10,474 bases of DNA from an uncultured Gemmatimonadota bacterium (GCA_946479895.1 CAMLHT010000126.1:1-10474), one strand, 5' to 3'. Numbered from the stretch's first letter, positions 1 through 6,711 are shown. The notes: a model not told the origin generated them from the sequence alone. Translations and numbers: made by a program.

Positions 1-1396
1 TCACCGGCGCCTCGATCTTCGCCCGGTCTCCGACGATGAGAATCGCGAGGTGGTCGGCGTCCATGTACTGCCGCGCCACCCGCTGCACGTCGGCGGCGGT
101 CACGGCCTTCACGCCGGCCTGGAACTGCGACCAGTAGTCCTCGGGAAGGTCGTTGACGTAGATCTCGTTGATCATGCCGCTGATTCCCGCGAGTGACGCG
201 AGGCGGCTGGGCAGGCTCTGGATGAGCGCGGCCTTCGCCGACGCGAGCTCGTCATCGGTGACCGGACGGTCGCCGCGAATACCCCGGATCTCCTTCATGA
301 ACTCGACGAGCGCGCTGTCCGTCTTGTTCGTCTGGATCTCGCCCCCGGCGCGGAACTGTCCCGGGCCCCGGCCATAGGAGAATCCGGAGCCGACGCCGTA
401 GCTCCAGCCCTTCGCCTCGCGGATGTTGGCGTTGATGCGCGACTGGAACTGCTCGCCGAACAGGTTGTTCATGACGCGGAGCGCGTAGTAGTCCGGCGTG
501 CTGCGCGGCGGCCCGACGAGCCCGATGGCGAACGTGGACTGCGCCGCGTCCGGCTTGTCGACGATGTATACGGTCGTCGTCTTCGCCGCCGGCGGCGCGG
601 GGTAGTCGAACGTGGCGCGCGATCCACCGGCGGGCCATGACGCCAGCGCGCGCTCGATCTTCGCCTTCGCGTCGGCCGGCGTGATGTCACCGACGACCGT
701 GATGAACGCGCGCGACGGCTGGAAGAATGCCTTGTGGAAGGCGACCACGTCATCGCGCGTGATCGAGCCGACCGACTCCTCGCTCATCGTGCGGCCGTAC
801 GGGTGCGCCGTGGTATACAGCAGCTTCGGGTAGACCACGCCGGCGATGCCCGACGTGCGGTCCATGTTCAGCCGCAGGTTGACGATCGTGCGCTGCTTGA
901 GCCGGTCGAGCGCAGTCGCCGGAAACGACGGATGCAGGAGCTCCTCGGCCATGATGGCGAGGGTCGGCTCGAACTTGTCGTTGAGGGACCGGAACTGGAC
1001 CGAGCCCGCCTCGCCGCCGATGCCGAAGCCGACCGTCGTGCCGAGCAGCTGCAGCGCGTTGGAGATGTCGTCGCCCGACCGCAGCGTCGTCCCCTCGGTC
1101 ATCATGCTCGCCGTGAGGCTGCCGAGGCCCGGCTTGTCCGCCGGCTCGAGCTGGTTGGAGCCGCCGACGAAGCTCATCGTGAACGATACGAGCGGCAGCG
1201 CGTGACGCTCCACCACGAGCAGGGTCGCGCCGTTCGAGAGCGTGGTCTTCGTCCAGGCCGGGATCTTCGCCACCGGATCGGCGCCGGCCTTCGGCAGCAC
1301 GGTGCGGTCGAACGAGGATTTCGCGCCCTGCGAGAAGGCAGGAGTGGCGACGCAGGCAACGAGGCCCGCGGCCGCGAGAATTCTCTGGATGCGCAT
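1..1396 (-). CDS. M16 family peptidase-like subunit, non-catalytic partner (3' end cut by window)
   Basis: The frame is open from ATG at 1396 to the window edge, giving about 465 residues without a stop. It begins with a signal peptide (MRIQRILAAAGLVAC..., predicted cleavage near TPAFS-Q), so the protein is probably periplasmic. The body has the M16 (insulinase/processing peptidase) layout: an early LSNGATLLVVERH strand, VSFTMSFVGGSNQLEP, a middle AFFQPSRAFITVVGDITP segment, and a late NIREAKGWSYGVGSGFSYG segment near residue 325 that matches the conserved R...Y element of M16 proteins. Where the zinc motif HxxEH should be, it reads GLGSLTASMMTEG, so the histidines and glutamate are absent. 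In known two-subunit M16 proteases one subunit carries HxxEH and the other R/Y; the neighbour at 1396-2853 carries HxxEH. The start overlaps that gene's stop by one base (TGATG), which suggests translational coupling and a heterodimer. Usual members are about 450-500 residues, so little is missing. Confidence 0.88.
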   Translation of the reverse strand, partial: MRIQRILAAAGLVACVATPAFSQGAKSSFDRTVLPKAGADPVAKIPAWTKTTLSNGATLLVVERHALPLVSFTMSFVGGSNQLEPADKPGLGSLTASMMTEGTTLRSGDDISNALQLLGTTVGFGIGGEAGSVQFRSLNDKFEPTLAIMAEELLHPSFPATALDRLKQRTIVNLRLNMDRTSGIAGVVYPKLLYTTAHPYGRTMSEESVGSITRDDVVAFHKAFFQPSRAFITVVGDITPADAKAKIERALASWPAGGSRATFDYPAPPAAKTTTVYIVDKPDAAQSTFAIGLVGPPRSTPDYYALRVMNNLFGEQFQSRINANIREAKGWSYGVGSGFSYGRGPGQFRAGGEIQTNKTDSALVEFMKEIRGIRGDRPVTDDELASAKAALIQSLPSRLASLAGISGMINEIYVNDLPEDYWSQFQAGVKAVTAADVQRVARQYMDADHLAILIVGDRAKIEAPV

Positions 1397-2853
1397 CAGT
1401 TAGATCCTCCCTTGTCCTTCGCGCCGGTGACGATCCTGCTCCGCTCGGGCTTCGAGGCCTCGTTCGCCTTGCCCGGCGGGACGACGCTGAGGACCACGCG
1501 TCCGGCGGTGAGGTAGCGGTTGGCGACGCGCTTCACGTCGGCCGGGGTCACGGCCTGGAGCCTGGGATAGTCGTAGGTGAAGCCGCGGCTCGGGTCGCCG
1601 TAGAGGAGCTGGCTGTTCGCGAGCGACGCCGCCTTGCCGAGGTTGGACTCGAGGCCGGAGATGAACTGAAGCTCGGCTCCCGCCTTGGCGCGGGCCACTT
1701 CATCGGCCGTCGGACCCTCGCGCTTGAATGCCTCGATGATGGAGTCGGTCACCGTCTCGAGCTGCGTGAGCGTGGTTCCGGGCCGCGGCTGGATCTGGAG
1801 CTCGAACCTGCCCGCCGCCTCGTACGTGCTCTGGCCGCCGAACGCCTGCGCGGCCATCTGGCGGTCATAGACCAGCGCCTTGGTGACTCGCGCCGTGCGC
1901 GAGCCGAACAGCACCGAGCCGAGCACCTGGAGCGCGAACCGGTCGTCGTTGTGCGCGTCGACGGTCGGCCAGCTGACGAACAACATCGGGCTGCTCGTCA
2001 CGTTCTTGTCCTCGTAGGTGAGGCGACGCTCGGCGCTCAGCGCGACCGGGCCCGGCTTCGGCCGCTCGATCGCCTTGCCGCGAGGCACTTCACCGAAATA
2101 CTTCCGGATGAGGGCCTTGGTGGTGGCGGGGTCGAAGTCGCCGACGATCGAGACGGTGGCGTTGTTCGGGGCGTAGTACTGCCGGAAGAATTCCTTCACG
2201 GCCTCGATCGGCGCCTTCTGGAGATCCTCGAGATGGCCGATGACGTCCCAGGAGTAGGGATGCGTGGACGGATACAGGTTGGCGAGGATGATCTCGTCGG
2301 ACGTCCCGAAGGGCTGGTTGTCCACGCCCTGCTTGCGCTCCTGCTGCACGATGGACCGCTGCGCGTTGTACTTCGCGGTGTCCAGCGCGTCGAGGAGCCA
2401 GCCCATGCGATCGGCCTCGAGCCAGAGCGCGTGCTCGATGTAGTTCGCGGGCACGTTCTCGTAGTAGCGCGTGGCGTCGAAGTTCGTCGTGCCGTTGTTG
2501 TTGCCGCCGACGCCTTCCGTGAACCGGTCGTGCGCGCCGTAGGGCACGTGTCCGGAGCCGGTGAACATCACGTGCTCGAAGAGGTGGGCGAAGCCGGTGC
2601 GGCCCGCGACCTCGTTCTTGGAGCCGACGTGGTAGGCGACGTTCACGGCGAGCGTGGGCGCGGACTTGTCCTGCGAGAGGATCACCGTCATGCCGTTCGG
2701 CAGCGTGTACCTCTCGAAGGGAATGCTGATCTGGTTCTTCGCCTTCGGCAGCGGGGTGAGCGGCTTCGGCTTCGGCGCATCCTGGGCGGCAATCGCCGGC
2801 GCGAAGGCGAGCGCGAGCATCGGGAGATGCCGGGACAGACGGATCACGGGCAT
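1396..2853 (-). CDS. M16 family zinc peptidase, catalytic subunit
   Basis: Exported insulinase/pitrilysin-type zinc endopeptidase of about 485 residues. From the chosen ATG (2853) the protein starts MPVIRLSRHLPMLALAF with a predicted cleavage after PAIA. The catalytic motif HLFEH is at residues 90-94 and the third zinc ligand is probably E172 in IVQQERKQG. The substrate-binding NNNGTTNFDATRYYENVP segment lies between them, and YYAPNNATVSIVGDFDP marks the end of the first M16 domain; a second M16 domain follows. An in-frame ATG at 2895 would add 14 residues, but its upstream sequence has no Shine-Dalgarno and lies in the 8-bp repeat. 2853 is preceded by AGAGG, very close to the start, and leads straight into the signal peptide. 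The stop overlaps the start of the non-catalytic partner by one base, so the two are probably co-translated and assemble in the periplasm. The substrate is unknown. The family call is firm; the exact start is less so. Confidence 0.93.
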   Translation of the reverse strand: MPVIRLSRHLPMLALAFAPAIAAQDAPKPKPLTPLPKAKNQISIPFERYTLPNGMTVILSQDKSAPTLAVNVAYHVGSKNEVAGRTGFAHLFEHVMFTGSGHVPYGAHDRFTEGVGGNNNGTTNFDATRYYENVPANYIEHALWLEADRMGWLLDALDTAKYNAQRSIVQQERKQGVDNQPFGTSDEIILANLYPSTHPYSWDVIGHLEDLQKAPIEAVKEFFRQYYAPNNATVSIVGDFDPATTKALIRKYFGEVPRGKAIERPKPGPVALSAERRLTYEDKNVTSSPMLFVSWPTVDAHNDDRFALQVLGSVLFGSRTARVTKALVYDRQMAAQAFGGQSTYEAAGRFELQIQPRPGTTLTQLETVTDSIIEAFKREGPTADEVARAKAGAELQFISGLESNLGKAASLANSQLLYGDPSRGFTYDYPRLQAVTPADVKRVANRYLTAGRVVLSVVPPGKANEASKPERSRIVTGAKDKGGSN

Positions 2854-2900
2854 ACCTCTGTGATGGTGGTCGGGAGAGAATCTATGGTTGGACAACGGCC

Positions 2901-3009
2901 GGTGGATCGGTGGATCAGTGGATCAGTGGATCAGTGGATCAGTGGATCAGGGGGCCCGTCGACCACCGACCCACCGATCCACCGATCCACCGATCCACTG
3001 ATCCACTAC
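2901..3009. repeat. 8-bp tandem repeat followed by its inverted array (hairpin-forming)
   Basis: From 2903 the unit TGGATC(A/G)G occurs six times in perfect register (2903-2950; the last five are TGGATCAG). After a short GC-rich spacer (2951-2960), the complementary unit GATCCAC(C/T) occurs about five times (2968-3007). The two arrays are reverse complements apart from A/G or C/T changes at one position. In a minus-strand transcript these changes become G-U wobbles, so the RNA could fold into one long stem of over 40 bp. The array sits between the divergent M16 and glycosyltransferase genes, within the leader of the M16 pair if transcription starts upstream of it. Every unit contains GATC. 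The period of 8 is not a multiple of three, so it is unlikely to be coding. Confidence 0.9.
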
Positions 3010-3019
3010 CTTCCCCCTC

Positions 3020-4087
3020 GTGCTGAAATCGCTCGAACGCATCTGGAAAAGGGTCTGGATCCGGCTCCTGACCGGCCTGATGCGAAGCCCGAAGGCCCGC
3101 CCCGATTGGGGAACCCGCCCCCACAAGGTCCTGTTCCTCCGCCACGACCGCCTCGGCGACATGATCCTCTCGACGCCGGTCATGCGGGTGATCGCCGAGT
3201 CGCAGCCGGGGCTGACCCTGGACGTGCTGGCGTCGCCGGCGAATGCCGCCGGGATCGAAGGGGCGCCATACGTGCGCAAGGTGCACGTCTTCGACCGGCG
3301 CGATCCGGGGAGCTATCTCCGCATGGCGAAGGTCCTCCGGGCCGAGGAATACGATGCGGTCATCGACTGCATGGTCACCGCGCCCTCGGTGACGACGCTC
3401 CTCCTCATGCTCGCGAGCAACGCCCCGTATCGCGTCGGCATCTCCGGACGCGGCAACGACGCAGCGATCAACGTGAGCGTCCCGCCCGCGGGCGGCATGC
3501 AGTACATGGCGATCGAGCTGGGCGCGCTTTCGGCGGCGTTCGGGGTCGATCCGCGGTCGATCGACTGGCGTCCGGAGCTCAACGTCTCGCCGGAGAAGCT
3601 GGAGGAGGCTGCCGCGCGCTGGCGCGCCGCGGGCAAGTGCACGGGCCAGCGCGTCCTCGTGAACGTCTCCGCCGGCACGGCCATTCGGCAGTGGCAGGTC
3701 GGCAAGTACGCCGCGGTCATCGCGCACCTGCGGCGCCGCCTGCCCGAAGCGACGGTGCTGATCACGGGGGCGCCGGACGACCAGGCCCGCGTGGACGAAG
3801 TCGCGCGACTATCGGACGCCACGCCGGCGCGGACCCCGCGCCTTGCCGACGTGTTCGCGCTCGTCGCCACCGCGGATTTCGTCTTCACGCCCGACACGAG
3901 CATCGCGCACGCGGCATCGGCGTTCGGGCCCCTCACCGTCGTCATGCATCGCCGCGACGAGCCGGCGCGGTGGGGTCTCTATCCCGGGGTCGGCGAGGAC
4001 ATCGAGCACGACGACGCGACGCTCCTCACCCTCGAGGTGCCGCCGGTGCTCGCCGCTATCGATCGCGTGCTAGCGCGCCGCGGATAA
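3020..4087 (+). CDS. Glycosyltransferase family 9 (heptosyltransferase-like)
   Basis: A 355-residue protein of the ADP-heptose:LPS heptosyltransferase (GT9, GT-B fold) family, which adds heptose or related sugars to the inner core of lipopolysaccharide on the cytoplasmic face of the inner membrane. The N-terminal half has the family signature KVLFLRHDRLGDMILSTPV (residues 37-55), including the RLGD segment with the conserved Asp. The C-terminal half has LVNVSAGTAIRQW (about 215) and the sugar-nucleotide signature FTPDTSIAHAASAFG (about 290), typical of GT9. A basic, hydrophobic N-terminal stretch of about 35 residues precedes the first Rossmann strand and may give peripheral membrane contact. 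The chosen start is GTG at 3020; no clear Shine-Dalgarno is visible before it, and ATG at 3080 is an alternative that would still keep the whole domain. The gene stands alone on this strand and its end overlaps the convergent AlaX gene by 32 bp. The sugar and acceptor cannot be told from sequence. Confidence 0.9.
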   Translation: MLKSLERIWKRVWIRLLTGLMRSPKARPDWGTRPHKVLFLRHDRLGDMILSTPVMRVIAESQPGLTLDVLASPANAAGIEGAPYVRKVHVFDRRDPGSYLRMAKVLRAEEYDAVIDCMVTAPSVTTLLLMLASNAPYRVGISGRGNDAAINVSVPPAGGMQYMAIELGALSAAFGVDPRSIDWRPELNVSPEKLEEAAARWRAAGKCTGQRVLVNVSAGTAIRQWQVGKYAAVIAHLRRRLPEATVLITGAPDDQARVDEVARLSDATPARTPRLADVFALVATADFVFTPDTSIAHAASAFGPLTVVMHRRDEPARWGLYPGVGEDIEHDDATLLTLEVPPVLAAIDRVLARRG

Positions 4088-5240
4088 AGGCGATCGCGTC
4101 GCCGGCCTTGCCCGCGGCGGCTGAGCCCTGGGCCAGCCGCGGTGAGCCGCCGCCCTTGCCACCGACCGCCGTCAGCGCCTCGCGAAGGAGGCTGCCCGCG
4201 TCATGGCCGGAGTCCTCGCTCGCCGCGACCAGCACCGCACCCTCCTTCGTGGTCCCGGCGAACACCACCTGCTCGCGGTCGAGCAGCGCCTGGCCGAGGG
4301 TCTTGAGCTGGTCGATCGACTCGCCGTTCTCGACGACGACCAGTCGCAGGCCGCTCTCGAGCGGCGTCGTTGCCGCGTGCATCTCCACCGCCCGATACCT
4401 CGCGAGCTCACGCTCGAGGCGGCGCCGGGCCTGCTCGCTCTCCTTCGCCTGATGCGACTGCGCCGCAACGAGGTCGGCGGCCGAATCGGGTGACGTCGAC
4501 AGCGTCGCCGCGATGGCGCCGAGTGCGAGGAAGTCGGCTCGCGCGCGAGCCACGCCGCGAAAGCCGCAGGTGAACTCCACGCGCAGCGATTTGCGCACGC
4601 GCTCGGTGCCGCGGATCATGATCGAGCCGATCTCCCCGGTCGCCCGCACGTGAGTGCCGCCGCAGGCGCTGCGATCGAGGTCGGCGATCGTGACGATGCG
4701 CAGCGGCCCGGTGCGCTCCACGGCCTTCCTCAGACCCTTCGCCTCCGCCGCATCCTCGAAGCCGATCGTCACCGGCCGGTTCTCGACCACGACTTCGTTG
4801 GCGCGGCGCTCGGCACGCTCGAGCGACTGGGCCGACAGGCCGTCGGTCGCGAGGTCGAGCGTCGACGTCGCATCGCCGAAGTGCACGCTGACGGTCTTCG
4901 CGCCGAAGAGGTCCTCGAAGACGGCCGAGAGCAGGTGCTGGCCGGTGTGCTGCTGCATGTGGTCGAAGCGGCGATCCCAGTGGATCAGCCCGCGCACGTC
5001 GTCGTCCGGGAGGGGAACGTCGAGCAGGTGGGCGATGCGGTCGTCCTCGTCCACGACCTCGATCACGTTCGACGCGCCGAGCACTCCCGTGTCGTGCTGC
5101 TGCCCGCCGGACGTCGGGTAGAACGCCGTGCGATCGAGATAGACGCGACGTCCCTCGTCAGCCCGGTCGACGACGCGGGCGGTGAACTCGGACAGGTACG
5201 CGTCGGTGTAGTAGATGCGGTCGGTGGCCCCGCCGCTCAC
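4056..5240 (-). CDS. Alanyl-tRNA editing protein, long AlaX type with DHHA1 domain
   Basis: A 394-residue stand-alone editing protein related to the C-terminal part of alanyl-tRNA synthetase. Such proteins hydrolyse mischarged Ser-tRNA(Ala) or Gly-tRNA(Ala) in the cytosol. Visible parts in order: a beta-barrel domain with FYPTSGGQQHDTG (residues 40-52); the editing zinc site HTGQH (H98, H102) and CGGTH (C193, H197), all four ligands present; a coiled-coil-like stretch of charged residues around 265-290; and a DHHA1 domain ending in the glycine-rich GGKGGGSPRLAQGSA near 365. No aminoacylation domain is present, so it is not AlaRS itself. The start is GTG at 5240, overlapping the stop of the upstream gene as GTGA, so translation is probably coupled. 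The 3' end overlaps the convergent glycosyltransferase by 32 bp, and its last residues are encoded inside that overlap. Confidence 0.93.
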   Translation of the reverse strand: MSGGATDRIYYTDAYLSEFTARVVDRADEGRRVYLDRTAFYPTSGGQQHDTGVLGASNVIEVVDEDDRIAHLLDVPLPDDDVRGLIHWDRRFDHMQQHTGQHLLSAVFEDLFGAKTVSVHFGDATSTLDLATDGLSAQSLERAERRANEVVVENRPVTIGFEDAAEAKGLRKAVERTGPLRIVTIADLDRSACGGTHVRATGEIGSIMIRGTERVRKSLRVEFTCGFRGVARARADFLALGAIAATLSTSPDSAADLVAAQSHQAKESEQARRRLERELARYRAVEMHAATTPLESGLRLVVVENGESIDQLKTLGQALLDREQVVFAGTTKEGAVLVAASEDSGHDAGSLLREALTAVGGKGGGSPRLAQGSAAAGKAGDAIAFIRGALARDR

Positions 5241-5728
5241 AGGCCAAAGCCGAAATCAGCGGTGAGATACCACCCGCGGCTGGTCCCCGTGATCTTCCGG
5301 AACAACCCGACGCGCGGACCGCTGAAGAACATCGGCCACGCCCACAACTCGCCGCCGACGAACGTCTCGTTCGTCTTCAGGTTGAGCGGATCCCGCCAGG
5401 TCCGCAGCGCGGTCGCCGCGATGCCGAAGCCCGATCCCATGTTGCCGAAGCCGTTCATGTACGCGAGCGAGGCGCGGCCGGCGCCAAGGCCGGGCTCGAC
5501 GTACACGGCGACGTCCTCCGTGTGGCCGCGCTCGCGGTAGTTCTTTCCGGCGACGACGCCGACGGCGCCTGACAGTTTCTGTGGAATCCCGGCGCGGATA
5601 CCGAGGGCCGGCAGCACGTGCCATTCGCCGCTGACGGAATCGACGCAGCTCGGGCAGCGATTCTGCGCGCGCGCCGTCGCGGCCAGCGCGGCGCAGGCAA
5701 GGATTCCGGAAAGCAGGCGACGAATCAT
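5237..5728 (-). CDS. Small exported protein, possible outer-membrane beta-barrel, unknown function
   Basis: A 163-residue protein starting MIRRLLSGILACAALAAT with predicted signal peptide cleavage after ARA. The mature part begins QNRCPSC (two cysteines three apart) and then alternates short hydrophobic/aromatic strands and turns (VAVYVEPGLGAGRASLAYMNGF, TFVGGELWAWPMFF, GWYLTADFGFGL). The chain ends in an amphipathic strand with aromatic residues, as in small outer-membrane barrels. This is inference from pattern; I recognise no named family. The frame is open further upstream to 5962, but that extension is arginine- and serine-rich, overlaps the PrcB gene out of frame and looks like shadow, so ATG 5728 was chosen. 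No strong Shine-Dalgarno is visible. The stop overlaps the GTG of the AlaX gene by four bases; a functional link between an exported protein and tRNA editing is not evident. Confidence 0.78.
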   Translation of the reverse strand: MIRRLLSGILACAALAATARAQNRCPSCVDSVSGEWHVLPALGIRAGIPQKLSGAVGVVAGKNYRERGHTEDVAVYVEPGLGAGRASLAYMNGFGNMGSGFGIAATALRTWRDPLNLKTNETFVGGELWAWPMFFSGPRVGLFRKITGTSRGWYLTADFGFGL

Positions 5729-5754
5729 TTCAGCATCGAAAGGGTGACCGGCCG

Positions 5755-5783
5755 GGCGGGAATTATACCGTTTATATCCCGCC
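5755..5783 (-). promoter_or_regulatory. Hairpin over the PrcB-gene stop containing a consensus -10 box (TATAAT)
   Basis: GGCGGGA (5755-5761) pairs with TCCCGCC (5777-5783). The TAA stop of the PrcB-domain gene (5774-5772) lies in the AT-rich middle. On the minus strand the same middle reads TATAAT at 5767-5762, a perfect -10 hexamer 34 bases upstream of the ATG of the 5728 gene. No good -35 is present at 17 bases. The element could be a weak terminator for the PrcB gene, a promoter for the next two genes, or both. A downstream T-tract is missing, so a simple intrinsic terminator is doubtful. Confidence 0.35.
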
Positions 5784-6314
5784 GGGGCGACGAGGTGCCG
5801 GATCGGGCGGGCAATCGGTGCGCTCCACCCGTTCGGCGAAGACCATGGGGAGGGTGGGTGTCGGGATTCGCACCACATCCACCGGCTGCGTGACCACCGC
5901 CGGCAGCGCACAACCCGCGCCGGGCTGGGTTCGCACGACGGAGACGACCAGGCGGTCGGCATCGGCCGTCACCTGGTCGATCCGGATCGTGAAGCCGCCG
6001 GTCGGGCGCGATCCGAGCGAAGCGACGACGACCGCTTCGCGGGAGAAATCGACGGCCGGCTCCGGGGGCTGCGGAATGAACGGCCGGTTGATGATCGCCC
6101 AGTAGCGGCTCCATTCGCCGGCATCGCGGATCACCGCTCGCACCGAGTCCGTCAGCCCGCTGTACTGCGCGAAGGCGTCCCCTTCGCGAAAGCGCGTCAG
6201 GCCCGCGGCCGGCGCGACCGGATTGCCCCCCAGCGGCGCTCGCGGCTGCTGAGCCCGCGCGGACATCGCGCAGGCGAGCGAGAGCATCAGGATCCGGGTG
6301 CGGCGGCAGAGCAT
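5772..6314 (-). CDS. Exported PrcB C-terminal domain protein
   Basis: A 180-residue protein with a signal peptide (MLCRRTRILMLSLACAMS, cleavage near ARA-QQ). After a proline-rich linker it contains SVRAVIRDAGEWSRYWAIIN and then VVVASLGSRPTGGFTIRI, VVSVVRTQPGAGCALPAVVTQP and VDVVRIP. The order (a protein residue-pair near W..W, then G..P.GGF.I.I, then P..GC......TQP) fits the PrcB C-terminal domain, named after the Treponema denticola PrcB protein that stabilises the PrtP protease complex. The role here is likely periplasmic or surface protein interaction, but the partner is unknown; the M16 protease pair lies 3 kb away and is not in the same operon. The start ATG at 6314 has GGAGAGG 11 bases upstream, a somewhat long spacing. 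Forty-three bases separate its stop from the next gene on the same strand, and its 5' side faces the palindromic repeat region. Confidence 0.8.
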   Translation of the reverse strand: MLCRRTRILMLSLACAMSARAQQPRAPLGGNPVAPAAGLTRFREGDAFAQYSGLTDSVRAVIRDAGEWSRYWAIINRPFIPQPPEPAVDFSREAVVVASLGSRPTGGFTIRIDQVTADADRLVVSVVRTQPGAGCALPAVVTQPVDVVRIPTPTLPMVFAERVERTDCPPDPAPRRPGGI

Positions 6315-6356
6315 GTCCGAACATACCTCTCCGGAGGACTCGGCGGGACTTCACCT

Positions 6357-6524
6357 GTGCGAGTTCCAACATCGGTCATGGCCACAGGTGTGTACGCATG
6401 CTCGAAATCGGTTGGCATGCTCGGAATACCGGAGTGAAAACCCCCAGGAATTCGTTCCGAGCATGCTCACCCATTCCGAGCATGGGTCAAATACTGTGGC
6501 CGAGAACCCGTGAGCTCGCGCGCT
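6357..6524. repeat. Long palindromic repeat element, copy 1
   Basis: The two arms are near-complementary over about 50 bases. The outer pair is GGCCACAG (6380-6387) with CTGTGGCC (6494-6501). The middle pair is 6394-6404 with 6478-6488, one mismatch. The inner pair is GCATGCTCGGAA (6415-6426) with TTCCGAGCATGC (6455-6466), 12 bp perfect. The loop of 28 bases contains AGTGAAAACCCCCAGG. Within each arm the CATGCTCG(G/A)AAT motif is itself repeated, so the arm looks like an ancient duplication. The right flank carries GAACCCG (6504-6510) and a GC-alternating end. The layout resembles REP/MITE-type elements or a structured RNA, with no transposase. Confidence 0.85.
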
Positions 6525-6684
6525 GCGGGTTCCAACTCCGGTCATTGCCACAGTGTGTACGCATGCTCGAAATCGGTTGGCATGCTCGGAATACAGTGAA
6601 ACCCCCAGGTATTCGTTCCGAGCATGCTCACCCATTCCGAGCATGCGTCAACTACTGTGGCCGAGAACCCGTGAGCTCGCGCGC
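6517..6684. repeat. Long palindromic repeat element, copy 2
   Basis: This is a direct repeat of copy 1 at an offset of 161-166 bases. The stems are better matched: CGGGTTC (6526-6532) with GAACCCG (6665-6671), GCCACAGT (6547-6554) with ACTGTGGC (6654-6661), ACGCATGCTCG (6559-6569) with CGAGCATGCGT (6638-6648), and GCATGCTCGGAA (6580-6591) with TTCCGAGCATGC (6616-6627). All four are perfect. The loop of 24 bases keeps AGTGAAACCCCCAGG. The ends are alternating GC tracts shared with copy 1. Confidence 0.87.
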
Positions 6685-6708
6685 CGAGAACCCGTGAATC
6701 CGCGCGAG
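6684..6708. repeat. Partial third copy of the element's right end
   Basis: CCGAGAACCCGTGA at 6684-6697 repeats 6661-6674, 23 bases downstream, and is followed by a diverged GC-rich tail. It lies three bases before the stop of the metallophosphoesterase gene and looks like a slippage or truncated-insertion product of the same element. Confidence 0.7.
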
Positions 6709-6711
6709 CGA

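Larger units (their letters stand above)
6315..6711. other. Gene-free interval filled by palindromic repeats
   Basis: Nearly 400 bases separate the PrcB-domain gene start from the stop of the metallophosphoesterase gene. The open frames across it on both strands arise from the repeated palindrome and have no ribosome binding site or recognisable domain, so I call no gene here. The interval holds two tandem copies of a large inverted-repeat element, a short third fragment of its right end, and about 40 bases of leader next to the PrcB gene. Confidence 0.8.

Noticed and set aside
734..1516. Plus-strand open frame of 260 residues
   Set aside because: Antisense to the M16 partner subunit, rich in Arg and Glu, with no start signal.
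2854..2895. Longer start (ATG 2895) for the catalytic M16 gene
   Set aside because: The added MSNHRFSPDHHHRG has no Shine-Dalgarno and would put a polar histidine-rich tail before a clear signal peptide.
1951..4452. Very long plus-strand open frame (833 residues) across the M16 gene, the repeat and the glycosyltransferase
   Set aside because: Arg/Ala/Gly-rich composition with no domain. It is antisense or out of frame to genes with clear motifs and passes through the octamer array; typical of GC-rich shadow frames.
6357..6684. CRISPR array
   Set aside because: Only two long copies, no short regular repeats with unique spacers, and no cas genes.
6351..6697. Open frames of about 100 residues on both strands in the repeat region
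   Set aside because: They arise from the palindrome: both strands give the same HARN/FRAC/SEHA-like peptides in repeats, with no ribosome binding site. They may be mis-annotated as small proteins.
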